NCBI GenBank assembly: GCA_050178015.1
Contig: JBFXGM010000027.1
Location: forward strand, 1 to 64,000
DNA length: 64,000 bases
Source of the DNA: Gaoshiqia sp050178015
GTDB taxonomy: Bacteria; Bacteroidota; Bacteroidia; Bacteroidales; Prolixibacteraceae
Reading direction: 5' to 3'
Each line of letters starts with the position of its first letter. Position 1 is the stretch's first letter. Under the pieces are notes generated by a model. The model made no database searches. It was not told the DNA's origin and worked only from the letters and a program-made list of their open reading frames with translations. Both the position numbers and the translations under genes were made by a program. Positions 27,021-36,813 of this stretch are shown piece by piece.

Positions 27021-27848
27021 ATGAGAAGTTTGTTTCGATTTCTGTCCCGGAATTATTTTTTTCTGCTTTTTCTGGTACTTGAATCCATATCACTGGTACT
27101 GATTGTGAATTACAACAATTTTCAAAAAGTGCAGTTTCTTAATTCGAGCAACCGGGTGACGGCCAGTATTTACGAATCGTTCAATTCCGTTTACAGCTTT
27201 TTCAACTTAAGACAAACCAACGCCGAGCTGGCAGCCGAAAATGCCAGGCTGAGAAACCAGCTTCAGACATTTGTTGGCGAAATGGTCTCACTGCAAGCGG
27301 ACAGCATCCCGACCGACAGCGTGCAATACGAATTCATTCCGGCACGAGTAATCAACAGCTCATTCAACAAACAATACAATTACATCACCCTAAACAAAGG
27401 AAGAAAGGACGGCGTGGAACCCGACATGGGCATTATTGGCCCAACCGGGGTGGTGGGCATCATCACCCAGGTGAGCGACCATTACGCCACCGGCCCTACC
27501 ATTTTGAACAAACGCTGGCGGGTTTCGGCAAAAATAAAATCGAGCAACTATTTTGGCTCTTTGGCTTGGGACGGCCTCAACTATCAAAAAGCGTCGCTTA
27601 ACGAAATCCCGTTCCATGTTGAGATGACAATCGGCGACACAATTGTTACCAGCGGCTATTCATCCGTGTTTCCCGAAGGGATTCCGATTGGACAGATTGA
27701 TGACTTTACCTATCAAAGCGGAGACAATTTTTATGATATCAGCGTCACACTGACCACCAACTTCGCCAACCTGAGGCACGTGGAAGTCATTAAAAACAAC
27801 CATCGAAACGAATTGAACAACATGCAACAGCAATACCGGAATGAGTAA
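27021..27848 (+). CDS. mreC: Rod-shape-determining protein MreC
   Basis: This 275-residue bitopic protein has one N-terminal membrane segment (about 13-30), a coiled coil (about 60-95) and a beta-rich periplasmic domain with GPTGVVGIITQVS. It activates PBP2 in the elongasome. Its last bases overlap mreD by eight, so translation is probably coupled. Confidence 0.95.
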   Translation: MRSLFRFLSRNYFFLLFLVLESISLVLIVNYNNFQKVQFLNSSNRVTASIYESFNSVYSFFNLRQTNAELAAENARLRNQLQTFVGEMVSLQADSIPTDSVQYEFIPARVINSSFNKQYNYITLNKGRKDGVEPDMGIIGPTGVVGIITQVSDHYATGPTILNKRWRVSAKIKSSNYFGSLAWDGLNYQKASLNEIPFHVEMTIGDTIVTSGYSSVFPEGIPIGQIDDFTYQSGDNFYDISVTLTTNFANLRHVEVIKNNHRNELNNMQQQYRNE

Positions 27849-28347
27849 AGCGATCGGAAAATATATGATTATGTGGATTGTGCTGATCCTGTTGCAGGTG
27901 CTACTGCTCAACCACATTCAGATCAGCGGGTATATCAATCCGTATCTGTACATCCTTTTTATTCTCTTGTTGCCATTTGATACTCCTAAATACTTATTGC
28001 TGATTTTAGGATTTTTATTGGGACTAAATGTAGATATCTTCAGTAATACCCCGGGCATCCACGCTTCAGCAACAACCTTTCTGGCATTTATCCGCCCCGC
28101 GGTCATTCGTCTTATTTCGTCGCGCGATGTACTCGAGCTAAACACGCCCCCCCGCTTGAGTTATTTGGGTTTTCACTGGTTTTTAAAGTATTCCCTGATT
28201 CTGGTGCTGGCTCATCATTTCTTCCTGTTTTATGTTGAAGTTTTTACCCTGAAAGGATTTATCTTTACCTTCTCCCGATGCGTATTAAGCTCGGCATTCA
28301 CCCTAGTATTAATCATCATCAGCCAATATCTGATATATAAGGAGTAG
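27841..28347 (+). CDS. mreD: Rod-shape-determining protein MreD
   Basis: This 168-residue inner-membrane protein has five or six membrane segments and the family pattern SGYINPYLYILFILLLPF. It overlaps mreC by eight bases and ends five bases before the mrdA start. Family sequences are poorly conserved, so position in the operon is the main support. Confidence 0.9.
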   Translation: MSKAIGKYMIMWIVLILLQVLLLNHIQISGYINPYLYILFILLLPFDTPKYLLLILGFLLGLNVDIFSNTPGIHASATTFLAFIRPAVIRLISSRDVLELNTPPRLSYLGFHWFLKYSLILVLAHHFFLFYVEVFTLKGFIFTFSRCVLSSAFTLVLIIISQYLIYKE

Positions 28348-28352
28348 TTGAA

Positions 28353-30179
28353 GTGGACAAATTTGCCAGACGAAAATATATTCTGGGGGCTATCTTTGTT
28401 GTTATTGTCCTGATCTTTATCATTAGACTATTCACCCTTCAGGTGCTGGACAGTTCGTACAAGCAATACGCCACACAAAACGTGCTCCGGCGCGTAATCA
28501 ACTACCCGGCCCGCGGACTGATTTACGACCGTAACGGCAAACTACTGGTTTACAACAAAGCGGCTTATGACTTGTTGGTCACCCCGCGCGAGATGGCCCC
28601 CTTCGACACGGCCCAATTTTGCGAAATCCTAAAAATTGAGAAGGGCGAATTGATAGACGGACTCAACAAAGCGAAGAAATATTCCCGCTACAAACCTTCG
28701 GTAGTCATTAAGCAACTATCGCCCGAGGGCTACGCTGTGCTGCAGGAAAAGCTTTTTAAATTTCCGGGCTTCTTTGTCCAATCGCGAACCCTGCGCGAAT
28801 ACCCCCAAAAAATTGCGGCACACATGCTTGGCTATGTGGGTGAGGTTGACCGCTCTGCTATCCAAAAAGACAAGTATTATTCGCAGGGCGACTATATTGG
28901 CATAACTGGCCTGGAACGTGCTTACGAAAAAGAATTGCGCGGCCGGAAAGGCGTAAATTTTTTCCTGGTGGACGTACACAACCGACTGAAAGGAGCTTAT
29001 CTGGAAGGACGAAGCGACACCCTGGCTGTACTTGGACAAAACCTGGTTTCGACCATCGACAGTGAGCTACAACGCTACGCAGAACAATTAATGCAAAACA
29101 AACGCGGAGCCGTGGTGGCCATTGAGCCCAAAACCGGCGAAATCCTTAGTTTTTACAGCGGCCCCAGCTACGACCCGAATCTATTAGTGGGCCGGGAACG
29201 CAGCGCCAATTACCAGGTATTGCTGCGGGACACCCTGAAACCGCTCACCAACCGGGCCATCTCTGCTGCCTATTCGCCAGGATCAACCTTCAAAACCTTA
29301 AATGCGTTGATTGCTTTACAAGAAGGTGTGATTAGCGAACAGACCGCTGTTACCTGTAACGGAACGGCCTCCAGCCCAATTCGCTGCACCCACTTTCACG
29401 AATCGCCCATCTCGTTGAAAGGGGCTATCCGCGAATCATGCAACCCCTACTTCTGGAATACGTTTAGGGCAACCATCCAAAAATATCGAAAAGCGGAGGA
29501 TGGGTACAATGCCTGGCGCTCACATGTATTGAGCTTTGGCCTTGGGGAACCTTTAGGTACCGAATTCTTCGGACAGTCGTCCGGTAACATTCCGGCATCT
29601 TCGTATTACGACCGCTATTTTGGAAAAAACCGCTGGAATGCGCTCACTGTCAGATCCCTTTCTATCGGGCAGGGCGAAATTATCCTAACTCCGCTACAAC
29701 TGGCCAACCTGGCCGCGGTAATTGCGAACCGGGGGTATTATATCGAACCGCACCTAATCCGTTCGGTATCCGAAAAAGAAGGGGAAACGCACCGGCTGCC
29801 ATTCCCAAGGAAGAACACCACGGTGGCTCCCGAACATTTTGAAACCGTTATTGAAGGAATGCAACAAGTGGTTGATCTGACCAATACACGCTATACCGCA
29901 CATGTAAATGGCATCGAAATTTGCGGAAAGACCGGAACCATCCAGAACCCGCATGGATCCGACCACTCGGCCTTCATCGCTTTTGCGCCGAAAGATGATC
30001 CTAAAATTGCCATCGCAGTTTTTGTGGAATTTGGGGTGTGGGGAGCACGCCATGCTGCCCCCATCGCCAGTTTGCTAATCGAAAAATACCTGAACGACTC
30101 GATCGGCTCACCTTCCCGGAAGCTGCTGGAACAACGCATGTTCGACTCCAATTTGTTAAACCCAAATCAACCCAAATAA
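28353..30179 (+). CDS. mrdA: Penicillin-binding protein 2 (peptidoglycan transpeptidase)
   Basis: This is a 608-residue class B PBP. It has a membrane anchor (about 10-28), a pedestal domain (about 50-220) and a transpeptidase domain with Ser311-x-x-Lys314 (STFK), Ser362-x-Asn364 (SCN) and Lys526-Thr-Gly528. The start is GTG at 28353, preceded by GGAG in the mreD stop region. No other start fits as well. The stop codon overlaps the rodA ATG by one base (TAATG). PBP2 crosslinks the glycan strands made by RodA during elongation. Confidence 0.95.
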   Translation: MDKFARRKYILGAIFVVIVLIFIIRLFTLQVLDSSYKQYATQNVLRRVINYPARGLIYDRNGKLLVYNKAAYDLLVTPREMAPFDTAQFCEILKIEKGELIDGLNKAKKYSRYKPSVVIKQLSPEGYAVLQEKLFKFPGFFVQSRTLREYPQKIAAHMLGYVGEVDRSAIQKDKYYSQGDYIGITGLERAYEKELRGRKGVNFFLVDVHNRLKGAYLEGRSDTLAVLGQNLVSTIDSELQRYAEQLMQNKRGAVVAIEPKTGEILSFYSGPSYDPNLLVGRERSANYQVLLRDTLKPLTNRAISAAYSPGSTFKTLNALIALQEGVISEQTAVTCNGTASSPIRCTHFHESPISLKGAIRESCNPYFWNTFRATIQKYRKAEDGYNAWRSHVLSFGLGEPLGTEFFGQSSGNIPASSYYDRYFGKNRWNALTVRSLSIGQGEIILTPLQLANLAAVIANRGYYIEPHLIRSVSEKEGETHRLPFPRKNTTVAPEHFETVIEGMQQVVDLTNTRYTAHVNGIEICGKTGTIQNPHGSDHSAFIAFAPKDDPKIAIAVFVEFGVWGARHAAPIASLLIEKYLNDSIGSPSRKLLEQRMFDSNLLNPNQPK

Positions 30180-31606
30180 TGGCAAGCAGAAGCAATATAT
30201 GGGCAAATCTGGACTGGCTGACCATCAGCCTTTACGTGCTGTTGGTATTTATGGGATGGATCAACATTTATGCAGCCGTGTACAACGAAGAACACAGCAG
30301 CATCCTCGACATGAGCCAGCGCTACGGAAAACAACTGCTGTGGATAACGGCGGCATTTGTCCTCGCCGCCACCCTGCTGATCTTCGACAGTAAATTTTAC
30401 GTATCGTTTGCCTATGTTTTTTACGGGGCCACCATTCTTCTGTTGGTAGGCATCCTGTTTTTCGGCTCAGAGGTAAAGGGAGCCAAGGCTTGGTTCCAGA
30501 TTGGCGGCTTTGCCATTCAGCCGGCTGAATTTGCCAAGTTTACCACAGCCCTGGCGCTGGCCAGGTTTACCAGTTCGTACACCTTCAAGATGGAAAATTT
30601 CAAGTCGCTGGTTGGTGTCGGGGGCATCCTGCTCTTGCCGGTTGCACTAATTTTCCTTCAGAATGATACCGGTTCGGCCTTAGTGTTTGGCGTTTTCGTG
30701 CTGGTTCTTTACCGCGAAGGAATGTCGGGAGTGGTGCTGTTTCTGGGCTTACTGATCGCCATCGTTTTTATCATGACCCTTGTGCTCGATCCGGTAACAA
30801 CCATCCTGGTACTGACCCTGGCGGCTTTTGTTGCCTATTACCTGTTTCAACGATCGTTGGCCGAAAGCATCAAAGGGCTCTCTATATACATAGCCTTTTT
30901 TGGTCTCATTTGGTTGGGGAATTACCTGTTGAAGTTGGGATATGAAAACACAGATTTGTTGCTTGTTTCCTCTGTCATCTCTACGGCCATATTCGCCCTG
31001 TTTGCATACCGCAAAATGCTGAAACAAGCGCTGGTTGTCCCCGGACTTTATATCCTGCTTGTTTTCATGACCTTTTCTGTAGATTATGTGTTCAATGAAG
31101 TATTGGAGCCTCATCAACAAGCCAGAATTAACGAATTGTTGGGCATTCAGTCCGACCCGCTGGGCGTGGGATACAACGTCAACCAATCGAAAATTGCCAT
31201 TGGATCGGGCGGTTTCTCCGGGAAGGGTTTTCTGAATGGCACACAAACCAAATTCGACTTTGTGCCCGAGCAAAGTACCGACTTCATTTTCTGCACAGTG
31301 GGTGAAGAATGGGGATTTTTGGGCACAACTACCATCCTGCTGCTGTTCCTGGCCTTATTGCTCCGGCTTGTTGTACTGGCCGAACGGCAACGCTCCGTAT
31401 TCAGCCGGGTGTATGGCTACAGCGTAGCCAGCATCCTGTTTTTCCACATTGCCATAAACGTAGGAATGACCATTGGCCTGGTTCCGGTTATTGGTATTCC
31501 GCTTCCGTTTTTCAGTTATGGCGGTTCATCGCTCTGGTCATTCACCATTTTATTGTTCATTTTTTTGCGCCTCGATGCCAGCCGAATGGAAAAATTGAGC
31601 CATTAA
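30179..31606 (+). CDS. rodA: RodA, SEDS peptidoglycan glycosyltransferase
   Basis: This is a 475-residue integral membrane polymerase of the SEDS family. Start 30179 gives MASRSNIWANLDW; the longer frame lies within mrdA and is rejected. Conserved blocks are GAKAWFQIGGFAIQPAEFAK near 105-125, the region around GSGGFSGKGFLNGTQ, WGFLGTT and the C-terminal PLPFFSYGGSS. An insert of membrane helices (about 215-320) makes it longer than E. coli RodA (about 370), as is usual in Bacteroidota. Confidence 0.95.
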   Translation: MASRSNIWANLDWLTISLYVLLVFMGWINIYAAVYNEEHSSILDMSQRYGKQLLWITAAFVLAATLLIFDSKFYVSFAYVFYGATILLLVGILFFGSEVKGAKAWFQIGGFAIQPAEFAKFTTALALARFTSSYTFKMENFKSLVGVGGILLLPVALIFLQNDTGSALVFGVFVLVLYREGMSGVVLFLGLLIAIVFIMTLVLDPVTTILVLTLAAFVAYYLFQRSLAESIKGLSIYIAFFGLIWLGNYLLKLGYENTDLLLVSSVISTAIFALFAYRKMLKQALVVPGLYILLVFMTFSVDYVFNEVLEPHQQARINELLGIQSDPLGVGYNVNQSKIAIGSGGFSGKGFLNGTQTKFDFVPEQSTDFIFCTVGEEWGFLGTTTILLLFLALLLRLVVLAERQRSVFSRVYGYSVASILFFHIAINVGMTIGLVPVIGIPLPFFSYGGSSLWSFTILLFIFLRLDASRMEKLSH

Positions 31607-31789
31607 CCTGTCTCTCCGGCATCCCGGGAAATTTTCCCATCCGGCATATTTTTCGTATCTTTAGGCTGCTTTTACGAATTGTGGGGAAAAAGCAAACAGA
31701 TGTCATGTTTTTTAGGTGGCGCGCTTAAGACCAACCCCAGTTTTTACATGATCATCTACCAGGTGGAATGTTACGCAAAAACTAAAGTT

Positions 31790-33106
31790 ATGCATAAATA
31801 TCGTTCTTATACACTCAGCAATTTTCGGGAAATCCCGCAAATTGACAAACTCAGTGAGGAACAAAAGTTTGTCATTGAAGTTGTTGGGACCGTTTTACCC
31901 TTCAAAGTCAGCAATTACGTCATTGATCAGTTGATCGATTGGGACGATTTTGAAGACGACCCTTTTTTTATCCTGAACTTTCCGCAGCGCGGGATGCTCT
32001 CGGAAGATCGGTTCCAACGTATTGCACATCTTCTGAAATCCAATGCCGACAAAGCAAAACTGAAAAAAGCCGTTGATGAAATCAGGCTGCAATTGAACCC
32101 GAACCCGGCCGGGCAGGAAAGCAATGTCCCCGTCATGGACGGCATCCGGCTGAACGGCATTCAGCACAAGTATCGCGAAACCATGCTGTTTTTTCCCTCG
32201 CAGGGACAAACTTGCCATGCGTACTGCACGTTCTGTTTTCGCTGGCCCCAGTTTGCCTTGAACAGCTTTAAGTTTGCCATGAAAGAAGCTGACCTGTTGG
32301 TTAAATATCTGAAACAGCACCCCGAAATTACCGATGTCCTGATTACCGGCGGCGACCCGGCCGTGATGTCCACCCGCATTTTTGAGCATTATTTTGATGC
32401 TATTCTGGATGCTGGCCTGGATCATATTAAAACCATCCGCATTGGGACCAAAGCGCTAACCTATTGGCCTTATCGTTTTACCGAAGACAAAGATGCCGGA
32501 GAGTTGCTCCATCTTTTCGAGAAAATGAAAAAGCGCGGCATCAACATCGCCCTGATGGCTCATTTTAACCATCCCCGTGCGCTGGAAACCAAAGCCGTCC
32601 GTAAAGCCATCGGCAATTTGCGGGCAGCCGGAGTCCAAATCCGGGCTCAATCGCCTTTACTGAAACATATCAACACCGATCCGGAAATTTGGGCGAAACT
32701 GTGGCGTGAGGAAGTGAATCAGGGCATCATTCCCTACTACATGTTTGTGGCACGCAACACCGGAGCCCAAGACTACTTTGCCGTAACGCTGGAAGAAGCC
32801 TGGCAGATTTATCAAAAAGCCATTCAACAGGTAAGTGGCATTTGCCGTACGGTGCGCGGCCCGTCCATGTCGTGCGCCCCCGGAAAAATACAGATTGTTG
32901 GTACGCAGAAAGTGAAAGGTGAGAAAGTTTTCGTGCTGAACTTTTTACAGGGCCGCAACCCCGACTGGGTCTCACGGCCGTTCTTTGCACGGTACAATCC
33001 CGATGCCATCTGGCTGGATGATCTGGAACCTGCTTTTGGCGAAGAGCAATTTTTCTTTGAAAAAGCCGACCTTAAAGTACATTATCAGCCCAAAGCCCGT
33101 GTGTGA
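31790..33106 (+). CDS. KamA-like radical SAM protein (lysine-2,3-aminomutase-related)
   Basis: This protein of about 438 residues has the radical SAM motif Cys142-x3-Cys146-x2-Cys149 (CHAYCTFC) and ITGGDP (185-190) for SAM binding. The APGKIQI block has Lys366 at the place of the PLP lysine of lysine 2,3-aminomutase. The two acids that hold the lysine side amine in that enzyme seem replaced, near Thr296 in LLKHINTD and Cys362 in MSCAPGK. Its substrate may therefore differ. Start 31790 is preferred to two upstream ATGs by family length. No other lysine-fermentation genes adjoin. The stop codon lies in the stem of a terminator. Confidence 0.85.
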   Translation: MHKYRSYTLSNFREIPQIDKLSEEQKFVIEVVGTVLPFKVSNYVIDQLIDWDDFEDDPFFILNFPQRGMLSEDRFQRIAHLLKSNADKAKLKKAVDEIRLQLNPNPAGQESNVPVMDGIRLNGIQHKYRETMLFFPSQGQTCHAYCTFCFRWPQFALNSFKFAMKEADLLVKYLKQHPEITDVLITGGDPAVMSTRIFEHYFDAILDAGLDHIKTIRIGTKALTYWPYRFTEDKDAGELLHLFEKMKKRGINIALMAHFNHPRALETKAVRKAIGNLRAAGVQIRAQSPLLKHINTDPEIWAKLWREEVNQGIIPYYMFVARNTGAQDYFAVTLEEAWQIYQKAIQQVSGICRTVRGPSMSCAPGKIQIVGTQKVKGEKVFVLNFLQGRNPDWVSRPFFARYNPDAIWLDDLEPAFGEEQFFFEKADLKVHYQPKARV

Positions 33107-33701
33107 CGGGCTTTTTTATTTCCACCCCAAAGGTAGTCTCCGAAAAATAAACAAGCTCGGAGAAGAATGCTTCAAACTCATCCCGGATCAAGCCAAACTC
33201 ATCGGTGAGCACCTGCATGGCAAAATCGGTTTGCTCGGGCAGGCTGGTGCGCCTCCCCATAATCTCAAGCGACTGCCGGATTCCATCAGCATGGGCATAC
33301 GATTCCAATCGCCGGTGCTGAATAAAAAAAGGCAAAAAGCCTTTCACCCGGCTAGGTAATTGAATGAAGTTGGACAACAAAACAGCATGAACGTGTTTCG
33401 AAAACTGGCGTAGGGTATAAACCGAATAAGCGCTCCAGTATTTTGCCAGGAAATGGTCGAAAACCACATCGGTGACAATACCGGCATATCGCCCGTACGA
33501 AGGTTGAAATCGCCTGGCGCACTGCCTTACCAGCGAATGATGATCGGTAAACGAATCGATACGGCGATGAAGCAGAATCCCCCGTTGCACATCTTCTCTG
33601 TAATTCAGATACTGCTGCCCTTTCACATAATCGCCGATAAAATTGCCCAGAATTAATTCGTCCGATTCGCCCGATAAGTATAAATGTGCCAGAAAATTCA
33701 T
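33072..33701 (-). CDS. ACP phosphodiesterase-like protein (DUF479/AcpH family)
   Basis: This 209-residue member of the HD-like acyl-carrier-protein phosphodiesterase family would remove phosphopantetheine from ACP. It shows the family N-terminus NFLAHLYLS, GNFIGDYVKG with Asp24, and RRIDSFTDHH with Asp49, Asp53 and His54-55 as likely metal ligands. Its 3' end overlaps the KamA-like gene by 35 bases on the opposite strand, inside the terminator hairpin of that gene. Confidence 0.88.
   Translation of the reverse strand: MNFLAHLYLSGESDELILGNFIGDYVKGQQYLNYREDVQRGILLHRRIDSFTDHHSLVRQCARRFQPSYGRYAGIVTDVVFDHFLAKYWSAYSVYTLRQFSKHVHAVLLSNFIQLPSRVKGFLPFFIQHRRLESYAHADGIRQSLEIMGRRTSLPEQTDFAMQVLTDEFGLIRDEFEAFFSELVYFSETTFGVEIKKPVTHGLWADNVL
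33093..33113 (+). terminator. Terminator overlapping the KamA-like stop codon
   Basis: Stem AAGCCCGT/ACGGGCTT with loop GTGTG is followed by TTTTATT. The TGA of the KamA-like gene (33104-33106) lies in the loop and first arm base, and the hairpin also codes for the last residues of the opposite gene. Confidence 0.8.
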
Positions 33702-33791
33702 CCTGCAAAGTAAACAATTTTGAAGCCGCCATCGTTCATCAAATGAAAAAACGATTGCTTACAACTCAAGATCGTTCGGCTTCAAAAAGAA

Positions 33792-34691
33792 CTACTTCCG
33801 GGCAAACAACCGGGTTTTGGCCACCGAAATAAGAAGCACGCCTACAACGGTTAGAAAACCTCCGGCAAGCTGGTGCTCCAGCGGCAGGGTTTTGAAGTAC
33901 AGGTAGCTTCCGGCCAGCACAAAAATACCTTTCAGGCTCTGTACAATGCTGGATTTGGAAACCTCGATGTACCGGAACGAGTAGTAGATGGTGAGAATGC
34001 CGATAAAATCGCCCAACGTGGCCCCCAAGGCAATGTTCAGCAGGGCCGGGCCAGATATCTCAAGCGGTTGTCCGCTTACCAGGATGGCGATAAGCGCATA
34101 CACAAACAACCATAGCGAACGGTTGGTATTCATCAGTTCAGGCGACATGTTGCGAACGTTCACTTTCACCACCATCGAAGCCACCGAAGCAAAAATGGCG
34201 TTGATCAGTACCACACCGGTGCCTGGGATAAAAAGATCGGCCAGGCTGGTTCCCCCCTGATAACTGATGATAAATGCTCCCGCCAACGCGAATAATCCTC
34301 CCATACCTTCAAGCCAGGAGAATCGTTCATTCAGAAAAAGAATGCCCATTCCGGTTAAAATGACCGGGTAGAAATTGCCCAGAAAGGAGGTAACGGCAGG
34401 GTCAGGAATGATCTTTATGGAAAGGAAAAACGATGTTGTGGTCAGGATTTCGAGGATGCCCAGGATTGCCAAGATCCGGTATTGTTTGCCCGAAAGGCTG
34501 AACAGTTGTTTCCCATGACCGCTTTTCAGCAACCAGGCGCCATTCAGCAACAGGGCAATGAAAAACCAGTACAACCCGAACTGCACCAGATGAACCTCGT
34601 TCAGGGCCGCCTTGCTGAAAATATAGATATTGGAAAAAGTTACCGTAGCGATTACGGCAAAAAGATATCCTTTGATCCGGTCTTTGTTCAT
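33792..34691 (-). CDS. DMT-family (EamA) permease
   Basis: This 299-residue inner-membrane transporter has ten predicted membrane segments in two similar halves. It has the EamA pattern with FLNERFSWLEGMGGLFALAGA in the first half and GFLTVVGVLLISVAK at the end. The drug/metabolite transporter superfamily exports many small molecules, and the substrate cannot be told. It is divergent from the next gene. Confidence 0.85.
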   Translation of the reverse strand: MNKDRIKGYLFAVIATVTFSNIYIFSKAALNEVHLVQFGLYWFFIALLLNGAWLLKSGHGKQLFSLSGKQYRILAILGILEILTTTSFFLSIKIIPDPAVTSFLGNFYPVILTGMGILFLNERFSWLEGMGGLFALAGAFIISYQGGTSLADLFIPGTGVVLINAIFASVASMVVKVNVRNMSPELMNTNRSLWLFVYALIAILVSGQPLEISGPALLNIALGATLGDFIGILTIYYSFRYIEVSKSSIVQSLKGIFVLAGSYLYFKTLPLEHQLAGGFLTVVGVLLISVAKTRLFARK

Positions 34692-34866
34692 GCCCTAAAA
34701 TTAATGTTTTTTGAATCTCCAGAAGTTAATGACAGAAAGTAAGGGATAAGTTATTTCTAAATTCGACGGCATTCCGGTAAAGGACAAAAACCTGATCATC
34801 CAGGCAAGATTCTGAAGCGGAAAACATTTCCGGGCGCCAAACGTTTGAAAGGAATCAAAAAAACGC

Positions 34867-35658
34867 ATGAAACGAATTATATTGCTAATATTTCTGCTGT
34901 CAACGTTCATGCTGAAAGCGCAGGAAGTACCACCCGAACTGGTTACCGACCGGCCCGACCAAACCGAATCTTCCTCGGTAGTACCGCTCAACAGCTTACA
35001 GATTGAAACCGGTTTTCTGCTGGAGAAGGATGAAACGAATCTGGCCAGCCGGAAATCGCGCACCTGGAACAGCACCTTGCTCCGCTATGGTCTTTTGCCC
35101 AACCTGGAGCTCCGGCTCGGACTCGAACTCCTTCAGCAGGAAGTTACCGTAAAAAATCCGCCGGATATTCTAAAATACAAAGGCTTTGGACCACTTTACA
35201 CCGGGTTTAAAGTGAAACTGGCCGACGAACAAGGCTGGCGTCCCGAAACGGCTTTCCTGGGCGGATTAGTGTTCCCGTTTACTGCCAGCGACGATTTCAA
35301 ACCAACCTACACGGCTGCCGACATGCGATTCGCATTTTCACACAGCCTGTCACCTCGGTTCTCTTTGGGATACAACCTGGGCGTTCAGTGGGACGGCGAA
35401 TCGGCCATTCCGGGGTATTTTTATTCGTTGGCGCTGGGCATTGGCATTACTGAAAAGCTAGCGGCTTTTGCCGAAAGTTATGGCCTGATTCCAGAGGCGG
35501 GCAGCAACGAGCATTTGCTGGATGCAGGCATGACCTATTTACTTCAACCGAACCTGCAACTTGACTTTTCTGCTGGTTTTGGTTTGAATGGGGCAGCAGC
35601 CGATCGCTTCGTCAGTTTGGGGCTGAGTTACCGCCTTCCTCCTTTTAGCAACCAGTAA
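34867..35658 (+). CDS. Outer-membrane beta-barrel-like protein (Phenol_MetA_deg-type)
   Basis: This 263-residue exported protein has a signal peptide (MKRIILLIFLLSTFMLKAQ). The mature part begins LVTDRPDQTESS and continues as alternating beta strands to a C-terminal YRLPPF. The TDRPDQTES start and strand pattern are those of the family named after a phenol-degradation protein, often annotated as a transporter. The real function is unknown. It stands alone upstream of zupT, 112 bases away. Confidence 0.75.
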   Translation: MKRIILLIFLLSTFMLKAQEVPPELVTDRPDQTESSSVVPLNSLQIETGFLLEKDETNLASRKSRTWNSTLLRYGLLPNLELRLGLELLQQEVTVKNPPDILKYKGFGPLYTGFKVKLADEQGWRPETAFLGGLVFPFTASDDFKPTYTAADMRFAFSHSLSPRFSLGYNLGVQWDGESAIPGYFYSLALGIGITEKLAAFAESYGLIPEAGSNEHLLDAGMTYLLQPNLQLDFSAGFGLNGAAADRFVSLGLSYRLPPFSNQ

Positions 35659-35770
35659 ACCCATACAAAAGGGCTTTCACGAAATAATGCCAGCAGAAAA
35701 TGTATCAGAAATCAACTTCGAAAAAGACTTTTACTAAATTTACCCAACGAACCAAATAGCCATCCTGAAA

Positions 35771-36568
35771 ATGGAAACTAACAATATTTTATTTGCATTT
35801 GGCCTTACTGTCTTCGCCGGTTTAGCGACCGGCATCGGCAGTATCATGTCCTTTTTCCATAAGGAATTCAATCCGAAGTTTCTGGCTGCTTCCCTGGGAT
35901 TCTCAGCCGGGGTGATGATTTATGTATCCTTAATTGAGATTTTTGTGAAGGCCAAAGATTCCCTGACACTGTCGATGGGCGAAAAGCCGGGCTATTGGTT
36001 AACCGTGATTTCCTTTTTTTGTGGCATTGCGCTAATCGGCATCATCGACAAGCTGATTCCTTCGGTTGAAAACCCGCACGAAATAAGCAACATCAGTCAT
36101 CCCGAACAACAAAATCCCAAGCTGTTGCGGATGGGGCTTTTTTCAGCCCTGGCCATTGGTATCCACAACTTCCCCGAAGGCCTGGCCACCTTCATGAGTG
36201 CCATGAACGACCCGGCGCTGGGCATCAGCATTGCCGTGGCTATTGCCATTCACAACATTCCGGAGGGAATTGCCGTTTCGGTACCGGTATATTACGCAAC
36301 GAAAAGTCGTAAAAAAGCTTTTTGGTTATCGTTCCTTTCCGGCTTATCTGAACCGGTTGGTGCCATCATCGGCTACTTTATTTTGATGCATGTTTTTAAT
36401 GATGCCACTTTCGGAGTCATCTTTGCCGGCGTTGCCGGAATTATGGTGTACATCTCGCTGGATGAGCTGTTGCCCACTGCCGAGGAATATGGCGAACACC
36501 ACGTGGCCATCGGCGGTTTGATTGCCGGCATGTTTGTCATGGCCATCAGCCTATTGTTGTTTGTCTAA
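35771..36568 (+). CDS. zupT: ZIP-family zinc/metal transporter
   Basis: This 265-residue inner-membrane metal importer has eight membrane segments. The metal pathway motifs are HNFPEG in helix 4 and HNIPEG in helix 5, and a short cytoplasmic loop between helices 3 and 4 has His, Glu and Asn. These and the length match bacterial ZupT, which takes up zinc, iron and other divalent metals. It is followed by 245 bases with no gene. Confidence 0.93.
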   Translation: METNNILFAFGLTVFAGLATGIGSIMSFFHKEFNPKFLAASLGFSAGVMIYVSLIEIFVKAKDSLTLSMGEKPGYWLTVISFFCGIALIGIIDKLIPSVENPHEISNISHPEQQNPKLLRMGLFSALAIGIHNFPEGLATFMSAMNDPALGISIAVAIAIHNIPEGIAVSVPVYYATKSRKKAFWLSFLSGLSEPVGAIIGYFILMHVFNDATFGVIFAGVAGIMVYISLDELLPTAEEYGEHHVAIGGLIAGMFVMAISLLLFV

Positions 36569-36813
36569 TTCGGGAAAGTGCCAAAGCCGAAATCAGCTTG
36601 TCGCCTCCTTTAGCAGCAAAGCTTTCTGATTTTTGCCCTTCCTGCTCCAATCGGCAATCGTTAATCGCAAATCAAAATCCTCCGGGCTGGCAATTGTGAG
36701 CATGAGAAAAGTCATCCTAAATCATCTATTTTTTTATTAAACATTGTTAAAAGCTTCCAAACCGAGGTTCCTCCCCAATCGATATCCGTGCTATTTGTCT
36801 ATTTTTGGAGGCA

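Noticed and set aside
31790..33106. Lysine fermentation gene
   Set aside because: No kamDE, kdd, kce or kal genes are nearby, and the lysine-binding acids seem changed.
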